Shown here piece by piece: positions 45,219 through 53,599 of a stretch of DNA of 64,000 nucleotides. The translations under genes were made by a program, and so were the position numbers. The number at the start of each line of letters is the position of its first letter. Positions within the stretch are counted from its first letter, which is position 1. This stretch comes from Ga0077555 sp046154645 (GTDB lineage: Bacteria; Pseudomonadota; Alphaproteobacteria; Rhizobiales; Hyphomicrobiaceae), in the NCBI GenBank assembly GCA_046154645.1, contig JBJXDZ010000039.1:1-64000 (forward strand). Reading direction: 5' to 3'. A model generated the notes under the pieces. The model ran no database searches, was not told the DNA's origin, and saw only the letters and a program-made list of their open reading frames with translations.

Positions 45219-45923
45219 GTGTCGGACAGCAAGGCGCTCGTACTCTTTTCCGGTGGCCAGGACTCGACCGTCTGCCTCGCCTGGGCGCTCCAGCGCTATG
45301 CCCATGTCGAAACCGTCGGCTTCGACTACGGCCAGCGCCACCGCGTCGAGCTCGATCAGCGCCGCAGCATCCTGGCGCGCCTGCCGACGCTGTTCCCGGC
45401 CTGGGGGCCGCGCCTCGGTCCCGATCATGTCCTGGCCCTGCCGACGCTTGGCGCCATCAGCGAAACCAGCCTCACCCGCGATGTCGCATTCGAGATCACG
45501 GCGTCCGGACTGCCGAACACCTTCGTGCCCGGGCGCAACCTGTTGTTCTTCACCTATGCTGCCGCCGTCGCCTGGCGTCGTGGCATCGTCAAGTTGGTCG
45601 GCGGCATGTGCGAGACCGATTTCTCCGGCTATCCCGATTGTCGCAATGACACGCTGCAATCCCTCTCGCGCGCCCTCGGGCTCGGCATGGACCGCGCCTT
45701 CGAGATCGAGACGCCGCTGATGTGGCTCACCAAGGCTGAGACGTGGTCGCTGGCGGACAGGCTTGGTGGCACACCTCTCGTCGACCTCATAATCGCCGAC
45801 ACCGTCACGTGCTATCTCGGCGACCAGACCACACGTCATGACTGGGGGGGCGGTTGCGGCCGCTGTCCCTCATGCGAGCTGCGAGCCAAGGGATGGAACG
45901 AATGGAACGCCGCCAGGACCTGA
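45219..45923 (+). CDS. queC: 7-cyano-7-deazaguanine synthase
   Basis: 234 residues from GTG 45219, which has AAGGA 9 nt upstream. It converts CDG to preQ0 with ATP and ammonia. PP-loop FSGGQDSTVCLAW near residue 10, and the zinc Cys cluster GCGRCPSCELR near the C-terminus. Complete. Part of a local queuosine set with the QPT-type transporter and queF. Confidence 0.94.
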   Translation: MSDSKALVLFSGGQDSTVCLAWALQRYAHVETVGFDYGQRHRVELDQRRSILARLPTLFPAWGPRLGPDHVLALPTLGAISETSLTRDVAFEITASGLPNTFVPGRNLLFFTYAAAVAWRRGIVKLVGGMCETDFSGYPDCRNDTLQSLSRALGLGMDRAFEIETPLMWLTKAETWSLADRLGGTPLVDLIIADTVTCYLGDQTTRHDWGGGCGRCPSCELRAKGWNEWNAART

Positions 45924-46150
45924 TCCGCGCCACGGAGCTCGCCATTGCCGGCGACTGGGACGGCGCCCACAACATCGTGCAGGTGTTCGAGGACGACGCC
46001 ACCGCTTGCTGGATCCACGCCTGCCTGCACAAGCTCGAACCCGACGAATCCAACAGCCGCTACTGGTACCGCCGCTCCGGCCACTCCTACGAGGAGTACG
46101 CCGACGGCCGCGCCGAGCTCACCGCCATCAAGGCCGCGTTGACGTATTGA
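45902..46150 (+). CDS. small hypothetical protein overlapping queC
   Basis: 82 residues from ATG 45902 (ATG 45893 also possible), overlapping the queC end by 20 bp in another frame. The pattern RQDLIRATELAIAGDWDGAHNIVQVFEDDATACWIHACLHKLEPDESNSRYWYRRSG suggests a tetratricopeptide-like helical hairpin. Seen often in alphaproteobacteria; no function known to me. Confidence 0.75.
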   Translation: MERRQDLIRATELAIAGDWDGAHNIVQVFEDDATACWIHACLHKLEPDESNSRYWYRRSGHSYEEYADGRAELTAIKAALTY

Positions 46151-46263
46151 CGGGCTCTCCCAACATGCACCGGCAACCGTTCTGGACACGAATCAGTTAA
46201 ACGCAACGTTGATGCTGCACCAGATGCGGGGTGCGGCATTTCCGTTAGCAACTGGAGATGCCC

Positions 46264-46497
46264 ATGACACCGCTTGCCAAGAAGCTCACCGACGTCGCCA
46301 TCGCGATGGCGCTCACGTTTGCCGTCGTCCTCGTCATCGTCGTGAGCAACGGCCTGCTCACCTCGCGCGGCACGTACTGGCAAGGCTTCTATGTCTGGCT
46401 GGCGTTCGTACAGCGCCCCGATATCCTCGGCACCGTCGCCCTGACGGCGCTCGTCACCAGCGCCTATTTCGTCTGGAACCAAGGCTCCAAGCGCTGA
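46264..46497 (+). CDS. small integral membrane protein
   Basis: 77 residues from ATG 46264, GGAG 6 nt upstream. Two membrane segments: VAIAMALTFAVVLVIVVSNGLL and ILGTVALTALVTSAYFVW. Short cytosolic ends. Unrecognised. Followed by a hairpin terminator. Confidence 0.68.
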   Translation: MTPLAKKLTDVAIAMALTFAVVLVIVVSNGLLTSRGTYWQGFYVWLAFVQRPDILGTVALTALVTSAYFVWNQGSKR

Positions 46498-46516
46498 CCT
46501 GCATTGAGGCGTTGGC

Positions 46517-46540
46517 TGGGTCGAGCTTGTGCTCGACCCA
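46517..46540 (+). terminator. perfect inverted repeat, candidate terminator
   Basis: TGGGTCGAGC and GCTCGACCCA with a TTGT loop: 10 bp without mismatch, 20 bp after the small membrane protein. There is no clear T-run (CCGTTCTCTC follows). Confidence 0.5.
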
Positions 46541-46706
46541 CCGTTCTCTCCCAACCCCTCACGCCCCCACCTTCCCACTTGTCGCCCCGGCCGGAGCGGC
46601 GTTACGATCTCGTGGCGCGGCGCAGATCTGGGGTCTCGCCGGTCGGGACCAGCGGAGAGATGAGGCGTGAACTTCCCACTGTAGCAGGAGGCCAACTGAA
46701 CGGCGC

Positions 46707-47420
46707 TCAGACCTTGGTCGAGAACGGGGTGAAATTCGTATCCCGGTCGTAGTAGTCCTCGTTCTCGACGCGCTTCAGGAAATTGACGATCTTGTAGGTG
46801 ACCGGGGTCATCAGGATTTCCCAGCTGGTCTTCAAGATGTACTGCAGCGTGATGATCGCAATCAGATCGCTGGTGGCCCAGAGCCCGTAGAACGCAATCG
46901 AATAGAACAGCACGGAATCGACAAGCTCGCCGACCATGGTCGAGCCGATGGTGCGCGACCACAGGTGTTTGCCATTGCTCCAGATCTTCATCTTCGCCAG
47001 CACGTAGCTGTTGACGAAGCTGCCGCACCAGAACGCGATGATCGATCCCGCCACAATGCGGAAACTGTTGCCAAACACCGTCTCCAGTGCTGGCTGATAT
47101 GTTTTCATCCAACCCGACGGATTGGGCGGCAGATTGACCACCACGAACGCCATCACCGAAGCAAAGATCAGGGCAGCGAATCCAGCCCACACCACGCGCC
47201 GGTCGCGGCCGTAGCCGTAGACCTCGGTCAGGATGTCGCCGAAGATGTAGGCGATGGGGAAGAACAGCACGCCGGCGCCGAAGGTCACGGAGCCAATGAA
47301 CGGCAGCGTGATCTGCGCCTGCTTGGCCGCGCCGATGAAGTTCGAGCACAGCAGGACGACAACGAAGGCGACCATGACGTAATCGTAGTATTTGTACTGG
47401 CGGCCCATCGTCGGCGTCAT
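46707..47420 (-). CDS. yhhQ: queuosine precursor transporter (YhhQ/VUT family)
   Basis: 237 residues. The ATG at 47420 has AGGGAG 6 nt upstream. Six or so membrane segments, with GAGVLFFPIAYIFGDILTEVYGYGRDRRVVW and FWCGSFVNSYVLAKMKIWSNGKHLWSRTIGSTMVGELVDSVLF, match the VUT family that imports preQ0/preQ1. Divergent from queF. It supports queuosine salvage in addition to local synthesis. Confidence 0.93.
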   Translation of the reverse strand: MTPTMGRQYKYYDYVMVAFVVVLLCSNFIGAAKQAQITLPFIGSVTFGAGVLFFPIAYIFGDILTEVYGYGRDRRVVWAGFAALIFASVMAFVVVNLPPNPSGWMKTYQPALETVFGNSFRIVAGSIIAFWCGSFVNSYVLAKMKIWSNGKHLWSRTIGSTMVGELVDSVLFYSIAFYGLWATSDLIAIITLQYILKTSWEILMTPVTYKIVNFLKRVENEDYYDRDTNFTPFSTKV

Positions 47421-47548
47421 ATCGATCTCCCTCGCTTGTCCTGGCGGCTAGAATGCCGGATCAGGCGCGCCCGGTCATGCTCATATTGAAGGCAGGTGGT
47501 CGCGGCAACCCACTGGACAAGCCTCTCGTGAGCCGCCAGAAACGCCAC

Positions 47549-48010
47549 ATGACCAGTCATTCGCCCGATGTGACCTTGCTCGGCCGCCCGTCGGCCGTGC
47601 CCGCGAGCCCCGAAGCCGCCGTGCTTGAGCGCGTGCCCAACCCGCACCCCGATACGCATTACGTCGCCCGCTTCACGGCGCCGGAGTTTACGTCGCTGTG
47701 CCCGGTCACCGGCCAGCCGGATTTCGCTCATCTGGTCATCGACTATGTTCCCAAAGCTTGGCTGCTCGAGTCCAAATCACTGAAGCTCTATCTGGCGGCC
47801 TTCCGCAATCATGGTGCTTTCCACGAGGATTGCACCATCGCCATCGGCAAGCGTATCGCTGCGCTGACCGAGCCGCATTATCTGCGCATCGGCGGCTACT
47901 GGTATCCCCGCGGCGGCATTCCGATTGACGTGTTCTGGCAGACCGGCAGCCCTCCGAAGGACGTGTGGCTGCCCGATCAGGGTGTCACGGCCTATCGCGG
48001 ACGGGGATAG
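47549..48010 (+). CDS. queF: NADPH-dependent 7-cyano-7-deazaguanine reductase, type I
   Basis: 153 residues from ATG 47549 (ATG 47453 is far upstream and without homology). The nucleophile Cys51 is in SLCPVTGQPDFAH, with Asp58 in the same motif, and ESKSLKLYLAAFRNHGAFHE follows. Single-domain (unimodular) QueF, reducing preQ0 to preQ1 with NADPH. Complete. Confidence 0.95.
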   Translation: MTSHSPDVTLLGRPSAVPASPEAAVLERVPNPHPDTHYVARFTAPEFTSLCPVTGQPDFAHLVIDYVPKAWLLESKSLKLYLAAFRNHGAFHEDCTIAIGKRIAALTEPHYLRIGGYWYPRGGIPIDVFWQTGSPPKDVWLPDQGVTAYRGRG

Positions 48011-48030
48011 GTCTGTCGCCGCCGAGCTAT

Positions 48031-48060
48031 CTTATTCTCGACCGAATCAGTCAGAATAAG
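48031..48060. repeat. 8-bp inverted repeat upstream of the small secreted protein
   Basis: CTTATTCT and AGAATAAG separated by 14 nt, starting 20 bp after the queF stop and ending 40 bp before the next start. It could be an operator for the 48101 gene or a weak stop for queF. Confidence 0.4.
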
Positions 48061-48100
48061 CTTGGTGCTGCGTGCTCGCACTCTTGATGAGAGGGAATTC

Positions 48101-48403
48101 ATGAAGCAGCTTTCAGTACTTGCCAGCGCCATGCTGGCGGTTGGAATGATGGCGTCGGCGGCCAGTGCTGCCCCGCTTGCCGGTCCGGGAACGGCGCCTG
48201 AGACCACCTCGCTGGTGGAAAGCGTCCAGTATCGCCGCGACTGTGTGTGGGTGAATGGCGGCTGGTACTACGGCCGCCCCGGCAAGTATCTGGTCTGCAA
48301 GCCGTACCGTCCAGTCGGCCGCGGCTGGGTCTGGCACTCGGAGGGCGGGCGCCACGGCTGGTACCATTCGCAGCGCCGCTCGTGGCACTACAACAAGTGG
48401 TAA
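48101..48403 (+). CDS. small secreted Trp/Tyr-rich protein
   Basis: 100 residues from ATG 48101, with GAGGGA upstream. Signal peptide with AMLAVGMMASAASA. The mature part (about 75 residues) is rich in Trp, Tyr, Arg and His (NGGWYYGRPGKYLVCKPYRP) with two Cys. Unrecognised; common in Hyphomicrobiales. A strong terminator follows. Confidence 0.75.
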   Translation: MKQLSVLASAMLAVGMMASAASAAPLAGPGTAPETTSLVESVQYRRDCVWVNGGWYYGRPGKYLVCKPYRPVGRGWVWHSEGGRHGWYHSQRRSWHYNKW

Positions 48404-48428
48404 ACCACGCAGCTTGAGCGCAGAACAC

Positions 48429-48461
48429 GAAGGGCCGGATCTCGCGATCCGGCCCTTCTTT
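48429..48461. terminator. strong bidirectional terminator
   Basis: A perfect 13-bp stem (GAAGGGCCGGATC and its complement) with a TCGC loop, flanked by T/A-rich ends, between the 48101 gene (+) and the 48491 gene (-). Confidence 0.8.
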
Positions 48462-48490
48462 GTGGGTGGCAAGTCCGTTGCGCAGCCGGT

Positions 48491-48991
48491 TCAGCGCACG
48501 TCCACGGTGAACGTGATCTCCGCCTTCTTCGGCTCGGTGCCGGCGCGAACGATGCGGGTGCCGCAGCGATGGAGTTCTGACAGGCCCGTCACTTGGCACA
48601 GCCGCGTATTGATGCCGACGTCCAAGGACCGCTTGTTGGCGGCCCGATTGATGTCGATGACATCGTTGCGCGTCACGTCCTTGTCGAGGATCTCGATCGT
48701 GATCGGATGGGCACCGGGACGTACCTTGTGCCTGAACACCCAATCGGTCGGCTGGATGTCATCCTGATTGCGGATAGGCGGCGTTGTGAAGACTTGCCCT
48801 GCGATGGTCACGCGCGCTACGAAATCCGCTTTCGAGGCCGCGTCGATCACATCGAGCGCGCGCACCCGATTGATGGTGACGACGACTTCTTGAGTGGTGG
48901 CGGAGTTTGATGTTGCAGCCGCGAACGGCAGCGCTGCAGCCGCGATGCCCATGATACAGAGTGCACGGATACTGAGTAGACGAATATTCAT
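48491..48991 (-). CDS. secreted hypothetical protein
   Basis: 166 residues from ATG 48991 (GGAGGTG upstream). Signal sequence IRALCIMGIAAAALPFAAA. The mature part begins TTQEVVVTINRVRALDVIDAASKADFVARVTI, a beta-rich run reminiscent of a C2-like domain; two Cys lie in the C-terminal part. Function unknown. Confidence 0.72.
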   Translation of the reverse strand: MNIRLLSIRALCIMGIAAAALPFAAATSNSATTQEVVVTINRVRALDVIDAASKADFVARVTIAGQVFTTPPIRNQDDIQPTDWVFRHKVRPGAHPITIEILDKDVTRNDVIDINRAANKRSLDVGINTRLCQVTGLSELHRCGTRIVRAGTEPKKAEITFTVDVR

Positions 48992-49196
48992 GTTACACCT
49001 CCAAATAAGACGGTCAGCACGACCGGATATAATAGTGCACGTCACAATCGTTCCTGCCGCAAAACAAAGACGACATTACTTGGCGAAGACAAAATCTGAT
49101 GTGCACCCGCTTGGTCCGTGCCGCAGTCCATCAACATAATGGAATAGGACTTGGTTCTCAATATGACGATTGATGGCGTATTCGAGACCATTTTTG

Positions 49197-49709
49197 TCAC
49201 GCCGACGGCTTGGGCATCATCTCGCTCAGCGGAAAAATCAGACACGTCGTTGTGCCGAGCGCCAGCACTGTGCCTTTGGCATCAACGAGCCGACCTTCTG
49301 ACGTGGCGATGCGCCGGCCGCGTGAGGTGACGCGCCCTTCCGCCTTCACCTCGCCGGTGCGCTCGGTCACAGCTTTGACGAAATTGACCTTGTACTCGAC
49401 CGTCGTATAGGCCTCGCCGGCGGCCAGCGTCGCATGCACGGCGCAGCCAAGGCAGGAATCAAGCAGCGTGCCGATCCAGCCACCGTGTACGGTGCCAAGC
49501 GGATTGTAGAACGCCACTCGCGGCCGACCCGTGAAGACGACACGGCCGTGTTCGACCTCGGTCAGGGCAAAATCCAGCACGGCCGAGATTGGCGGTGCCG
49601 GAAACTTGCCGTCGCGCACCGCCTGCAAGACCTCGAGACCGGTCAGATGTGCGATATCGGCCAGCGCCACAACGCCGGTGCCGGGGGGAAACACGGTCGC
49701 AGCGCTCAT
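49197..49709 (-). CDS. PaaI-type hotdog-fold thioesterase
   Basis: 170 residues from ATG 49709, which overlaps the thrS stop (ATGA). It has a hotdog fold with the catalytic-site pattern GTVHGGWIGTLLDSCLG and the following TTVEYKVNFVKAV. PaaI-like acyl-CoA thioesterase; substrate unknown. The coupling to thrS is unusual for metabolism but clear in the sequence. Confidence 0.88.
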   Translation of the reverse strand: MSAATVFPPGTGVVALADIAHLTGLEVLQAVRDGKFPAPPISAVLDFALTEVEHGRVVFTGRPRVAFYNPLGTVHGGWIGTLLDSCLGCAVHATLAAGEAYTTVEYKVNFVKAVTERTGEVKAEGRVTSRGRRIATSEGRLVDAKGTVLALGTTTCLIFPLSEMMPKPSA

Positions 49710-51658
49710 GCGAGACTCCGCACCAGGTCCGGCGGCACGCATTCAGCCTTCAGCGTAGCCACGGCTTCATCGAGGCTCATCACCGTGCTCTTGTCAGAGC
49801 CGAGCCGCCGGATCGAGACCTTGCGCTCCTCTGCCTCGCGCTTGCCGACCACGACCATGACCGGCGATTTCTTCAGGGAATGCTCGCGCACCTTGTAGTT
49901 GATCTTCTCGTTGCGCAAATCGATCTCGACGCGCAGCCCGTGCTTGCGCAGCAACGCCGCCACTTCGCCGGCATACTGATCGGCTTCCGACACGATCGTG
50001 GTCACGACCGCCTGCACGGGCGCCACCCACAGCGGCATATGGCCGGACGTGTTCTCGATGAAAATGCCGGTGAAGCGCTCGAGCGAGCCGAACATGGCAC
50101 GATGGATCATCACCGGCGTCTGCTTGGCACCGGCCGCATCGATATAGAAGGCGCCGAAACGTGAGGGCAGATTGAAATCCACCTGTGTCGTGCCGCACTG
50201 CCAGGTGCGGCCGATGGCGTCGCGCAGGTGATACTCGAACTTCGGCCCGTAGAAGGCGCCGTCACCTTCCGCAATCGACGTCTTGACGTTGTTCGACGTG
50301 CGCCCGACGTGCTCGAGAACGTCTTTCATCGCCGCCTCAGCCTTATCCCAAAGCGCATCGGCACCGATGCGCTTTTCGGGCCGCGTCGCCAGTTTGATGT
50401 GGACGTCCTTGAAATCGAAGTCTTCGTAGATCGACAGCATGAAGCGATTGATATCGAGGCACTGCTCGGCGATCTGATCCTCGGTGCAGAAGATGTGCGC
50501 GTCGTCTTGCGTAAAGGCGCGCACGCGCATCAGGCCGTGCAGCGCGCCCGAGGGCTCATAGCGATGCACGCAACCGAATTCGGCGATCTTCATCGGCAGA
50601 TCGCGATAGCTCTTGAGCCCATGCTTGTAGATCTGCACGTGTCCCGGACAGTTCATCGGTTTCAGCGCGAAGACGCGATCGTCTTCGGTCTCGGTGACGA
50701 ACATGTTGGCGTGATAGGCCTCCCAGTGGCCCGAGGTCTCCCACAGCGTGCGCTCCATCAGCTGCGGTGAGTTGACCTCGACATAGCCTTCCTCGACCTG
50801 ACGGCGGCGCATATAGTTGATCAGGCCCTGGAACAATTGCCAGCCGTTGGGGTGCCAGAACACGGTGCCCGGCGCATCATCCTGGAAATGGAACAGATCC
50901 ATCTCGCGGCCAAGCTTCCGGTGGTCGCGCTTCTCGGCCTCTTCGAGCATCTTCAAATGCTCGGCGAGCTGCTTCTCCTCGGCGAACGCCACGCCATAGA
51001 TGCGCTGCAGCTGCGGGCCCTTGGCATCGCCGCGCCAGTAGCTGCCGGAAAACCGCGTCAGCTTGAAGCCTTTGCCAATCGGCCCCGTTGACGTCATGTG
51101 GGGTCCGCGGCACAGATCCAGCCACTCGCCCTGGGCGTAGATTTTCACGTCCTCGCCGTCCGGAATCGCATCCACCAGCTCGACCTTGAAATGCTCGCCC
51201 TTGGCCTTAAAATGCGCCTTCGCCTTGTCGCGGCTCCACACCTGCTTGGTGAAGGGGGCGTTCCTGGCGATGATCTCGTGCATCCGCTTCTCGATGCGCG
51301 GTAGGTCTTCAGGCGTGAACGGCTCAGCCTTCGAGAAATCGTAGAAGAAGCCGTGCTCGATCACCGGGCCGATCGTCACCTGCGTGCCGGGCCACAGATC
51401 CTGCACCGCCTCGGCCAGCACGTGTGCGCAATCGTGCCGGATCAGCTCCAGTGCTTCCGTGTCCGCACGCGACACGAACTTGATCGCGGCATCCTTGGTG
51501 ATGGGGTCGGCGGCGTCCGCCAAGACGCCGTCGAGCACCATGGCGACGGTGCGCTTGGCGAGTGAGGGCGCAATGGATTTGGCGACGTCCATGCCGGTCG
51601 TGCCGCTGGCCACGGACCGCTTGGCGCCATCAGGAAATGTCAGGGTGATTTCGGCCAT
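49706..51658 (-). CDS. thrS: threonyl-tRNA synthetase
   Basis: 650 residues, class II. N-terminal TGS domain (AEITLTFPDGAKRSVASG), then an editing domain (HDCAHVLAEAVQDLWPGTQVTIGPVI with the zinc-like HxxxH site), the core with Cys of NCPGH, His in QDDAHIFC and the third zinc His in MIHRAMFGSLERF, and the anticodon-binding C-terminus. All present. The stop overlaps the thioesterase start. Confidence 0.98.
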   Translation of the reverse strand: MAEITLTFPDGAKRSVASGTTGMDVAKSIAPSLAKRTVAMVLDGVLADAADPITKDAAIKFVSRADTEALELIRHDCAHVLAEAVQDLWPGTQVTIGPVIEHGFFYDFSKAEPFTPEDLPRIEKRMHEIIARNAPFTKQVWSRDKAKAHFKAKGEHFKVELVDAIPDGEDVKIYAQGEWLDLCRGPHMTSTGPIGKGFKLTRFSGSYWRGDAKGPQLQRIYGVAFAEEKQLAEHLKMLEEAEKRDHRKLGREMDLFHFQDDAPGTVFWHPNGWQLFQGLINYMRRRQVEEGYVEVNSPQLMERTLWETSGHWEAYHANMFVTETEDDRVFALKPMNCPGHVQIYKHGLKSYRDLPMKIAEFGCVHRYEPSGALHGLMRVRAFTQDDAHIFCTEDQIAEQCLDINRFMLSIYEDFDFKDVHIKLATRPEKRIGADALWDKAEAAMKDVLEHVGRTSNNVKTSIAEGDGAFYGPKFEYHLRDAIGRTWQCGTTQVDFNLPSRFGAFYIDAAGAKQTPVMIHRAMFGSLERFTGIFIENTSGHMPLWVAPVQAVVTTIVSEADQYAGEVAALLRKHGLRVEIDLRNEKINYKVREHSLKKSPVMVVVGKREAEERKVSIRRLGSDKSTVMSLDEAVATLKAECVPPDLVRSLA

Positions 51659-52064
51659 GTCTCGGCTCCTCTCAATCGCTGCCTACCACGCAGGTAAGGG
51701 GGAATGCGCCATGTTGCCGGGCGCGCCTTCGCATACCGGGGGCGGCGCTGCGCTGCAAGCTGGAAGTACGCGCCGGTTGGCACGGCCCGGTTGCTATGTG
51801 GGTAACTGGAGGGCCAAACAAAGTGCGCAACCGAAACGCCAAGCCAAGAGGCGCCGGTTGGCACGGGCCGGTTGCCAGGTGGGCAACTGAAGGGCCAAGC
51901 GAAGTGCGCAATCGAAACGCCAAGCCAAGACGCCTCGGGTGCAAAGTCTAGGCGTGGACGCGCAACCGGTGGTACGATCCTTCACGCCCGTTGCGGCGAG
52001 CCATCAAGGCGCGGTCTGGAGGCCCAGGCTGCGTTCTAGCGACTGGAAAACGGCTGCAGACCTC
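51659..52064. other. 406-bp intergenic region with tandem 81-bp repeat
   Basis: No convincing gene. It holds the two 81-bp units at 51771-51932 and the divergent promoters of thrS (-) and modA (+). Short open frames here all carry the 27-codon periodicity, which is a consequence of the repeat length. Confidence 0.6.
51771..51932. repeat. 81-bp tandem duplication
   Basis: Unit 1 (51771-51851) and unit 2 (51852-51932) are about 88% identical by eye, with about 10 differences. Both begin CGCCGGTTGGCACGG and end near ACGCCAAGCCAAGA. They contain short inner repeats (CCGGTTG). Between thrS and modA. Confidence 0.85.
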
Positions 52065-52901
52065 ATGTTCGACCCGCATTGCCCCATCTCTCGGCGCCGA
52101 TGGCTGCGCGGCGCTGTGGCGTTGGCCGCGGGCACGAGCGTGGTGGCGAGGCCAGGCTTGGCGGCTCAACCGGTGCGGGTGGCAGCCGCCGCCAGTTTCC
52201 GGCAAGCACTGGACCAGATCGTTGCCGCCTATGAAAAACAGTCAGGGCAAAGGATTGTGGTCACGTACGGGGCCACGGGTAATCTCACCGGCCAGATGCT
52301 GCACGGGGCGCCTTTCGACATGCTGCTGGCCGCCGACGAGGAGGGCACGGCTCGCCTTGCGACGGCAGGGCTCACGACCGGGCCGCCGCAAATTCTGGTG
52401 CGCGGGCGCATCAGCCTGGTCCTGGCCAGCAAGTCACCGATCGGGATCAGATTGGCATTCACAGGCGATGCTATCGAGAGTGTGCTGCCAGATGTCGGCG
52501 GGCTGCGCGATGCACTCGCGACGGGCAAAATCCGGCGCTTCGCCATCGCCAATCCGGAGCTGGCCCCCTATGGGCGGGCAGCGAAAGAAGCGCTCACCAA
52601 ACTCAACCTGCTGGAGCTGACCAGGCCGAGGTTCGTGTTTGGCGAGAATGTTGGCCAAGTGGCGCAGTATGTGGCCTCGGGCGCGGCTGAGGCTGGGATC
52701 ACGGCCCACGCCTTGACGATCGCCGAACCGCTTGCCTCCGCGTTGCAGACGTTCGCACTGCCGCAAGGCCTGCACGGGCCCATCAACCAGACCTTCGTTG
52801 TCGTGAAGCAAGCGTCCGCTGCAGCGGCTGATTTTGCCAGGTTTCTGGTCGGCCCCGAGGCACGCGCGATTTTCGACCGCAACGGATTTGACCGGCCATG
52901 A
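52065..52901 (+). CDS. modA: molybdate ABC transporter substrate-binding protein
   Basis: 278 residues from ATG 52065. A twin-arginine-like signal (ISRRRWLRGAVALAAGTSVVARPGLAA) precedes a class-D binding fold: VRVAAAASFRQALDQIV, YGATGNLTGQM, FDMLLAADE and the end FARFLVGPEARAIFDRNGF. It binds molybdate or tungstate and hands it to ModBC. Followed by modB 15 bp later. Confidence 0.93.
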   Translation: MFDPHCPISRRRWLRGAVALAAGTSVVARPGLAAQPVRVAAAASFRQALDQIVAAYEKQSGQRIVVTYGATGNLTGQMLHGAPFDMLLAADEEGTARLATAGLTTGPPQILVRGRISLVLASKSPIGIRLAFTGDAIESVLPDVGGLRDALATGKIRRFAIANPELAPYGRAAKEALTKLNLLELTRPRFVFGENVGQVAQYVASGAAEAGITAHALTIAEPLASALQTFALPQGLHGPINQTFVVVKQASAAAADFARFLVGPEARAIFDRNGFDRP

Positions 52902-52915
52902 GCGGAGACCTCTGA

Positions 52916-53599
52916 GTGGATTGGACCGCGTTTGGACTCTCGCTCCGGTTGGCCTTGTGGACCGCCGTGCTGCTGATCCCGGCCTCGCTGCTGCTCGCCC
53001 GCTGGCTTGCCTGGTCGACGGCGCGCGGGCGGCCCTTCGTCGAAGCGGCATTGATGCTGCCGTTGGTATTGCCGCCAACGGTGCTTGGCTATTACCTGCT
53101 GGTGGGGCTGGCGCCCTCGAGTGGACTCGGCCGGCTGCTGGCGTCGCTCAGCGGTGGACCGCTGGTGTTCACGTTTCCCGGTATTCTGCTTGCTTCGCTG
53201 ATCGTCAATCTGCCGTTTGCCGTGCAACCCATGCAACGCGCCTTCGAAGCCATTGCGCCGGATCTGCGCGCGGCTGCCTGGGTATCGGGCCTGTCGTCGT
53301 GGCAGACGTTCCGGCAGGTCGAGCTGCCGTTGGCCTGGCCCGGGATCGTGTCGGCACTGGCGTTGGTCTTTGCCCACACGCTCGGCGAGTTCGGTGTGAT
53401 CCTCATTGTCGGCGGCAGCATTCCGGGCGAAACGCAGACGCTGTCGATCGCCATCTATGATCGCATGCAGGCGTTCCGCAATGCCGAGGCGGCAGCCATG
53501 GCCGCAGCGCTGCTGGCGTTCTCGTTCGCCGCGATTGCCGTGGTTTATCTGACCACCCGACGGCCCCAACGACGCGCGAGCGAGGGTGGTCAGCGGTGA
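52916..53599 (+). CDS. modB: molybdate ABC transporter permease
   Basis: 227 residues, GTG start. Five or so membrane helices; the EAA loop AFEAIAPDLRAAAWVSGLSSWQTFRQVELPLAWPGI is present, with HTLGEFGVILIVGGSIPGETQTL typical of ModB. The stop overlaps the modC start by GTGA. Confidence 0.94.
   Translation: MDWTAFGLSLRLALWTAVLLIPASLLLARWLAWSTARGRPFVEAALMLPLVLPPTVLGYYLLVGLAPSSGLGRLLASLSGGPLVFTFPGILLASLIVNLPFAVQPMQRAFEAIAPDLRAAAWVSGLSSWQTFRQVELPLAWPGIVSALALVFAHTLGEFGVILIVGGSIPGETQTLSIAIYDRMQAFRNAEAAAMAAALLAFSFAAIAVVYLTTRRPQRRASEGGQR

Noticed and set aside
51672..51944. Small protein with 27-residue repeats
   Set aside because: All frames show the same periodicity because the repeat is 81 bp; no ribosome site or family.
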